NCBI GenBank assembly: GCA_037367405.1
Contig: JAZKJV010010759.1
Coordinates: 434,001 to 498,000, forward strand
Origin: Ottelia alismoides
Lineage: Eukaryota > Streptophyta > Magnoliopsida > Alismatales > Hydrocharitaceae
Direction: 5' to 3'
Length of the DNA stretch: 64,000 nucleotides
The position numbers and the translations under genes are program-made. This document shows positions 56,936 to 64,000 of this stretch, in pieces (position 1 is the first letter of the stretch; every line of letters starts with the position of its first letter). The notes beneath the pieces were generated by a model. The model ran no database searches, was not told the origin of the DNA, and was given only the letters and a program-made list of their open reading frames with translations.

Positions 56936-59197
56936 CGAGGTCTCTGTCAACTCTCTGACCGAGGTCCTAGAGGTATCAGGCAAATGTTCTGATTGACTTT
57001 CTCTACTTTTTTCCTGAGGATTGCAGCAACATCTCGGACTGCTTTCTTTTGTAATTTTTCTCCACGTGCTTTGGTGATTCACGCTTGAGGCATTCATTGT
57101 GGTGTAGATCATTGAGGTGCCTGTTCCAGCTCGATCTTCCCCCTCATTTCACCACGTTGTACAAAAGCTACCTCCATCTTCCTTTGATTTTTTGAACCCT
57201 CTTGGACCTAGCTTTGTCCTCCTTTGGCATGCTCTAGATAGCAGGAGAGTGACATACTCCTCTCCAACTGTTGGAGGAGAGTCAAGGCATGGTTTGGAGG
57301 TTCTTCCACCCATCTCCACCGCCTCGTCGGCATTGAGGTTAGATCTCATGCTTCTGGTCATTGAGGTACAATTTTATTTTGCTCTTTAGATTAATGTTAG
57401 TGCTAGGCTTCATTTTACATCTTTAGATTAATGTTTTATTACTCGCATTAGGCGTAATCCCTCCACTCGTAGTTCACCAGAGTTGAGCTCCGACGAACCC
57501 TTCATTGTGTGCCACCTTTGTTTCATCGCATCCTTAAACCCTAACTGTCTTTCCCTTACATTTCCCTACACTCTACTCCACTCCTCTCTCCCAAGTCCTC
57601 CTTGGAATTGGAGATCCGTGCCTCTACTCCTCCTCTCGTCGGCATCACGACCACCCCGATGCACCTTACTCCGTTCCACCTCACAAACACCTCTGGACCC
57701 TTAGTCTTCTTGTGTTCATTCTAACCCTGCAGGTGCTCGTGAGTGATCGCCTCGATTGAGGCGATTTTTTATCTAGACAAAGGCACTTGGAGCCTCGTTC
57801 CTCCTCAAGCTTGTTTAGAGCCATCGTTGCTCCAAAACACCTTCTGAAGCCTTCATCTGATGCAGCGGAGACTCCGCTCCATTTTGCCCTTGCTACCAGC
57901 CTTCCTGATGACCAGAGAAGCACAGGAGAGGAGACCGAAGCTCTGTTCGATCGAGTTCTTGACCCGTTCTTCCAAGCCCTCGTCCAGCCATTGTATCACT
58001 TTGCCGCTCTGGTTACACATGCACCGTTGGATGCTCTGCACCTTAGCCACGAGATCATCTTGGGCATTCTAACATCCAACCGCTAATTGTCAACGGCATC
58101 CCCTGTAGCACTACGTGGATTAGTGAGGATACTAGCGTCGTTCATCTCTACACGGTAGGGTATTTTGCATTTAACCCTAACCGGTTTTTGTAATTTATTT
58201 TTTATCATTTAAACTTTCATCGACCGGTTTATTTATTTTGTAATATTTACGAACAATCCCCCATCTTATCATATTTTGCATTTTGGTCCCCACCAACATG
58301 GCTCACGTGTCTTGAGATTGGTGTATTTTGCAAAAGGCCTTTGTAGCTTTGGATATTTGTATTCGGTCCTTTAATTTTGAATATTAGTTATAACTTTTTG
58401 TGAAACTTGCACTTTAGCCCCTGGATGTTATTTTAATTACAATTATGCCCTTGCTAGAATACATTTTCTTTGTGTTGTCTGATTTATTTAAAATATCAAT
58501 TGTGTCTGAAAAAATATTTCTATTTCTGAATTTTATTTACAATATTTTAAGTATGAAATGAATTTGGAGAAATTTCGACTCTGTTTGCTATTTTTTAGCT
58601 CCATTTTAATTCGATTATTTAATTAAACCCTAAGTTAAGGTAGTTTTACTTTAAAAATATAAAAAATTAGCAAAATTTCTAAAAATCACAAAAAATAGAA
58701 AATTTCAATTAAAATCTAAATATATTTTATTTTGACTAATTTTTAGTATTTATATCTATATTAGTCTATATTGTATATATACATTTTACGTAGCTATATT
58801 ATATATTTCAAAAGAAAAGGAAATACAAAATATAAAAAGAAAATATAAAATTAGAAAATTAAAATCAAAATACAAAAATATAAAAAAATTTAAAAAGTTA
58901 AAAAATTAAAAACCCACCAAAAAGTAATACAGAAAAAAGACTTATAATCACATTTTTGCGCTTCGTAGCCCAATCTATCTAGTTTGCTCCATGTGTTGGA
59001 CACTCTACGTACTTGCACTATATAAACATTCTGGAGAATTAAATAAAATAAATTTTAACTCCACATTTATTTTCATTGCTTGATCAATGGTTGTGGGATA
59101 ATTGATGTCTGAATTTCGATTTCGTGAGCGATCACCGCATCGACTGGATCTCTCACTTGTGAGATTTCTAGACCCTCACAAAATCTTGTTTAACAAA

Positions 59198-59215
59198 TGT
59201 CAGTGTTGCTGGGGA
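59198..59215 (+). promoter_or_regulatory. Decayed tRNA-Asp primer binding site
   Basis: TGTCAGTGTTGCTGGGGA two bases after the LTR end, the same spacing as at 36233. It differs from the intact site mainly at CpG-derived positions (C to T, G to A), as expected for methylated cytosines in an old copy. Confidence 0.7.
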
Positions 59216-59938
59216 ACAACAACACTTAGATTGGTTTTTGCTTGATTGTGATTATTTGTCTAAATTTTTCATTTATATATTTTCTTATTTATTTGATATT
59301 ATTTTGACTTGTCTAATCACCCTCTCTGTGTTGACTTTGTTGCGAAGTTTCGCAAATCGAGGGAGGCACTTTACTCGAAGCATCTGCACACCCCTGTGAA
59401 GCAAGGTTCAGACTCTTGACCTAGCACCATAGGAGGCTAAGAGAAATTTTAAGATAGAGCCATTTTGATTCTATTTATTTGTTTTGTAATTTAAGTGAGA
59501 GAGAGAGACTATTTTATTTGTAATAATTCAGGAAACTATCCCAGACACTTCACATTTCACGAGGTCCTGTGCTCAAGGGATTGTTCCCTTGGGGGCCTAG
59601 TCAATTTTGCCATGGTTTTTATCGCCTTTTTTATTTTCTTTTATGATTTTGTTTTATATGCTTTGTGTGATTGAGCTCTAGTTGTAGGATTTGCTTGACG
59701 ATAGTATGAGGTCCAAACACCAAATCATCATTGCATGCACCTATAGAATACGTTTTCAATCTAGTCAAATATTAATCTGCTTCTCACTTAGTCTTGGACC
59801 CACGCGCCGCGAGAGTCCTCCATACATCACTTGTAGAACCCACTGTAGTGGGCACCAAGGACACTCCAAGATCGAATCCTTAGGTTCCATTCTGAGTCAT
59901 TAACATTGGTTCTTCAGGTTAATAGCAATTTATATATC
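59216..59938 (+). other. Leader of the plus-strand Athila-like element
   Basis: Noncoding, related in order to the inverted leader at 34782-36213 (GAGAGAGAGACT run, AGGGAGGCACTT, CACGCGCCGCGAGAGTCC). It is cut at 59939 by the LTR of another element. An open frame at 59691-59903 is not supported. Confidence 0.6.
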
Positions 59939-62900
59939 TGATAACACGAAATCCGAGCAACTAAGGTAAAGGTACAGAACAGGTCGTTGCGACCTCGGTC
60001 ACTCAGATGTGTATATCAAGAAAAATGAACCACTTGAAAATATATCAAATCAATAAAATCACGAATAAGCGGTCCTGCTATGAGATTAACCTGGTATAGC
60101 ACCCAGGGTCGAACTCAAGGAGCACGGATTGGCCGAGAGGCCTACGAAGTAGTCAAAGCAAATCAGAGAAAAGGGAAAAATATTTTTAGTGGTTTTTAAT
60201 TGTTTTTATATTTTTTTGGATTTTTAAGTTTATTAAGAAAAAAGGAAAAGCAAGGGAGGACACAATTCAACAAATTATTTCAAGCACCAAAAATCAATCA
60301 AAAATTCAGACAAAAATATTTTTATGTGTTTTATATTTTTTTATGTTTTTGGTGAATTTTTGATAATTTTCTGATATTTATTTTATTTTCTAAAAATCAA
60401 ACAGTAGCAAAAATAAGAGGTACTGTCCAGCCGAGCCAAGAAAGCCTAGATAAAATATCTAAGGGCCTCAAAATGGCCTGGAGGTAATTTTCCTGTAAAA
60501 TAGAGGAAACAAGGAAAATTTAGGTACCAAGTTTATTGTTTTTGGATTTTTAATGCATTTATTAGAATTTTTATGGGTTTTTAAGTGTTTTTAAGTTTTT
60601 AGTGGTTTTCAGTGATGAAAAATAGCCAAAATTGGCTAAAATATCAATGAACACAAACTAAACAGTAGCAAATTTTTTTGGGAATTGTTGAAGGGGTTTT
60701 TATATTTTTTTGTGATTTTTCGAACTAGACAGTGCCAAAAATAGAGGTTTTTGAATTTTTAAAAATACCAAACAAAATCAAAAATGTCCTAAAAAATCTA
60801 CAAAAATCCTACACCATGGCAAGAGCCATGTGTCAAATTTTCGTTGGATTTGGAGGTGATTTGGTATTTTATTCAAAAGCAAAGGTAGGGCACTGTGCAC
60901 AGGGACCAAAGTGCAAATACCCAAAGTTCTGGGGGTCCAGGTGCAATTAACCCAGCAAATCACGCGCCAAGCGCGTGCCTGGGGTACTCAGGGACCTATA
61001 TGTAATAAAAAAATAAGTCCCAAGGACCAATTGGTAACACGTACCAAAAGTCCGAGGGCCTTAGTTGCAATTTACCCACAAATAAACGCACATGCAAAAT
61101 TAAACCATTCACAGGGGCATAAATGCAAATATCAAAAAGATTTCATTCATTTCATAACAACCAGAACTACAAGGGTAAAGGTTGCAAATACACCAACAAA
61201 ACACGTGACGAAGCACGTGGCTCACAATAGGCAGGGGTATAAATGCAAACAAACTTAAGCTCAGGGTCCTCTATGCAATTTTAACCTAAAACTAAACAAC
61301 GTATTTAAATATTTACAGGACTGATATGAAATAACGCAAAGATAAGGGCCTAAGGGTAATTTACCCTTTATTAACCGGAGCTGATGGATGGCCGCCACGT
61401 GTAGATCGGACGGTCAGGAGGGGGGTGGCTCTCAACGCCGGTGCTGCTCTGGTAGATCCAACGGTCCAGGCCAGGACACGTGTGGATCGGACGGCCTGGA
61501 TCTATCGCCTCAGATCTGACGTCAAAGGGGGTGCTAGGAATGGACGGTCTGGATCGCGTCTAGAGCTGAGGGTAGATCCGACGACACTGGAGGGTCTTGG
61601 AGGAACTGGTCCCCGGCGAACTTCGCCGGGCTCGTGCGGGTGCTGGCCTCCTCCTCGGAGCGCGCCAATGATCGGAGAAGAAAGCTCGTGCGCTCCTGCG
61701 TCTGCTGCGGTGCTCCGATGATCGACCCAAGCTCGGAGGAGCTCAGGCACGGTCGGCGGAGCTGGGTCTCCCGGCCTGAATGACCAAGCCCTCAGATGGG
61801 CTCGGAATGACCTGCAAATGGGCTCAGAAGACTCGCGGGTCGAGGGCAAAGTGCCTCGACCCCATTAGGCGATGTGGAGGTGACTGGTGCGTCGGGGCGG
61901 CGGGCTCCGGCGAAGGTGGAAGACGGTGGAACCCGGTTCCCAGCTCCTGTGCGAGCTGGGGTGTGCGAGTGGGTGGAGAACGTGCGGAGGAGAGAGGCGA
62001 AGGTGAGGGTGGATTCCGATGATCGAGATGGAAGGCGGAGTGGTCGGAATCGAAGATGAACGTCTACGGCGAAGATTGGGCGAAAATGGAAATTAGACGA
62101 AATGGCTAAGTTAAATGACTACCTGGGTGAAGGAGTAGACTGTGTTAGAGCTGGGGAAGCTCCCGGTCGTCGCCTCGAGGGACGTCTGGGCCCGAGGCTC
62201 GGAGCTCTCTCAGGTGGCGGAGCTGCAGCGAGTGCTTCGCCGGATCGATGGTTTTCACCTCCTCTCCTCGCTGCAACAGGTCGAGGCGCGAGCTGTCACC
62301 TCTCTCTCTCTCTCTGGAGCTCACTGGAGAATGAAGTGAATGGCCAAAGATGACGATTGAAGGTGGCGGAGCTCGACGTATATATGGGTGCAGATCCGAC
62401 TAGGGCTGGTCGGGTAGGGCAATGGAAGGCGCGGATCCCGAGGCAAGGGCTCCGACGAGCATGTCGGATGCAAGGAGAAGAAGTAGGACCCGGGGTTTGC
62501 GGAGATGGCGAGCGGATCGAGCGCGGAAAAAGAGGAGAAGTCGGGTCGGGCGCGAGATCCGCTGGAGAAGAAGGTCCGCGGAGGGAGTTGACCGGAGGTC
62601 AACATCTCCGTGGATCAATGAGAGGCTGCCACGTGAATGATTTGAAAAATCATTTATAAATAGAAAATGGCAGAATTATCAAAAAGTCAAAACATGAAAT
62701 ATTTTTATTTTAATTTTTTCTATTTTTGGTGATTTTTAATTAATTTTTCAGAATAAAAATAAGGTATTTACAATATATAGCTATACATAGGTATATGTAC
62801 AATATGTATTTTTAATTTTTGATTTTTAATTTGTTATTTTTGTGCATTTTTATTCCCATTTTATATTTTATTTATTTATATCATAAAATTAGGAATAAAA

Positions 62901-63568
62901 AGATATTTTTATTTTATTTTTATTATTTGTGTACATAGGTAAAATAAATATACATATATACATCTATATACATGGTATATGTACAAAGTATTTTTGTATT
63001 TTTGATTTTTCTATTTTTTTTGTTTTGATTTTGATTGTTTTTATTTTATTTATTTACAATATATAATATAGACTATTTACAAAAATTATAAAAATTACTT
63101 TTGTATATTTACAAAGCTAAATATATATATATATATATAGGTGTGGTTTATGTACATGATGAAAGGGGTATTTTTGATCTTTTTGATTTTTAACTTTTTA
63201 TTTTGTTTTTATCTTTTATAAATATATACAAGTATTTACAAGCATATTTTTGGGTGAGGAAAATATAGTTTTATTTATTTACAAATATTTACACATGAGC
63301 CCCTATCTCCCTCTACTTTGGCTTTTATGCGGTCAGGCCCATGCTGAGCCCTCCCTTGAGTTAGGTTGCTCAATATTTATTCTAAATATTTCCCTCTTTT
63401 TCTTTTTACTCTTGATTCTTTTATTTTTGCACAAAAACATGCTAATTACAGGTTTTTACACAATGCATGCTTTTGGTAATTATTCCTATTTACATATATC
63501 TACATGTATTTGCAAAGGTTTTTGTAGGTAAAATATAAGAATAAAGAGTGATGAATGGGCATTCATCA
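59939..63568 (-). repeat. 3' LTR of a further minus-strand Athila-like element
   Basis: 3630 bp. In plus reading starts TGATAACACGAAATCCGAGC and ends GGGCATTCATCA, the same ends as the LTR at 21816-25573. Followed by a C-rich tract (purine tract on the minus strand) and interior sequence. It contains a GC-rich island at about 61380-62640 with five loose copies of a GATC(C/G)(G/A)ACGG word near 61400-61580 and an inverted W-box pair at 62587-62603. The CACGTG palindrome is not present. Open frames in the island are not supported. Its target duplication cannot be checked. Confidence 0.8.
62587..62603. promoter_or_regulatory. Inverted W-box pair, third LTR
   Basis: GTTGACCGGAGGTCAAC, as at 24388 but with a 3-base spacer. 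Confidence 0.5.
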
Positions 63569-64000
63569 CCCCCCCTATACTTAACTTTGCTAGTCCCTTA
63601 GCAAACACTTATTTGAAAAAGAAGTGAAAAAGAAAGGAAGAAAAAGAAAAAGAGGGGAATGTACATGGATCAAGGTTGAATTATTAAACTTTCCTTCATT
63701 AAATTGAATTATGGAGCTCGATCAGATCTTTGGATTATTAATGTGTCGGAACCTTATTTGGACTTAAGCTTAAAAACTCAACAGTCTCAAAGTTCCACCA
63801 ATCTATGGGCAAGACTCCTCAATAAACCAGATCAGAACAAGTCTACATACACAAACTCTAATGACCATGAATCTTTCCATGCAGTGTAAGTGATATGTGG
63901 CTCCCCACCTCAGAAGTAACAAAGAAACAACCTCCCTCAACCTGGTAACTCTAATGCCTCGGTCTAACAACTCTTTCCTCGAGAAGCGGGGTATTCCCTT
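63569..64000 (-). other. Polypurine tract and 3' interior of an Athila-like element, runs off the window
   Basis: CCCCCCCTATACTTAACTTT (purine tract on the minus strand) matches 25574-25593, and the following sequence matches 25594-26010 in patches (TTTGCTAGTCCC, GCAAACACTTAT, GTGTAAGTGATA). Noncoding. Gag and pol of this element would lie beyond the right edge. Confidence 0.8.

Larger units (their letters stand above)
54111..59195 (+). repeat. Athila-like 5' LTR, plus orientation, holding a LINE
   Basis: Starts about 54111 (TGAGTAATGAATCTCC, compare TGATGAATACCC at 19580) and ends TTTAACA at 59195, directly before a primer site. Colinear with the other Athila LTRs: GACAAGGAATAAAGGAGGGG near 54330, the palindrome at 56916, the GC-rich island at about 56930-58110, and the low-AT leader-like end. 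Excluding the LINE, about 3.25 kb. Open frames in the island (57483-57704, 57787-58086) are not supported as genes. The left boundary is approximate; no target duplication was found because the other end of the element is not in the window. Confidence 0.75.

Noticed and set aside
57483..58086. Plus-strand frames with leucine- and serine-rich products
   Set aside because: They occupy the GC island of the plus-strand Athila-like LTR, and the opposite strand is equally open.
61425..62659. Several overlapping open frames of 80-115 residues
   Set aside because: They sit in the GC island of an Athila-like LTR, on both strands, with R/G/E low-complexity products.

Overview
This is a transposable-element-dominated stretch of a flowering-plant nuclear genome. 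Evidence: plant Ty3/Gypsy (Athila-like) and Ty1/Copia elements with tRNA-Asp and tRNA-iMet primer sites, a plant Mutator-like element (MULE), a plant L1-type LINE, and one plant glycine-rich secreted protein gene with a TATA-like box. The species cannot be named from the sequence. There are no bacterial, phage or CRISPR features. Only one likely host gene (14430-14837) is visible.

Layout, left to right. 1-4250: AT-rich repeat debris with a 318-bp MULE-type MITE (60-377) and a decayed Copia RNase H fragment on the minus strand. 4257-13430: an old reverse-transcriptase pseudogene on the plus strand, split first by a 2.52-kb solo Copia LTR (6434-8954, target duplication GATTT) and then, just after its stop, by a MULE (9453-13420, 96-bp identical terminal inverted repeats, target duplication TAATAGTTT). 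The MULE carries two convergent genes: a small GRF-zinc-finger membrane protein and a spliced transposase-like gene that keeps its DNA-binding, SWIM and CCHC parts but has lost its catalytic domain. 13635-13982: a second copy of the MULE-type MITE. 14430-14837: the glycine-rich protein gene. 15250-16930: a decayed Athila-like LTR holding an hAT-like element, then a Tourist-like MITE.

17740-53096 is a four-layer nest, each layer with its own 5-bp target duplication: an old solo Copia LTR (ATAGA) contains an old plus-strand Athila-like solo LTR (19580-52416, TTGGG), which contains a complete minus-strand Athila-like element (21816-50793, ATCAA), whose 5' LTR contains a complete minus-strand Copia element (38571-49288, CTGTC). 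All internal genes of both complete elements are broken by stops and frameshifts.

53314-54050 is the N-terminal remnant of a second MULE transposase. 54111-59938 is the 5' LTR, primer site and leader of a plus-strand Athila-like element; the LTR holds a 5'-truncated LINE whose 3' end was later inverted together with its target duplication. 59939-64000 is the 3' LTR and start of the interior of another minus-strand Athila-like element that runs off the window.

Boundaries given as exact rest on matching target duplications read by eye. Statements about families rest on motif recognition without database searches.
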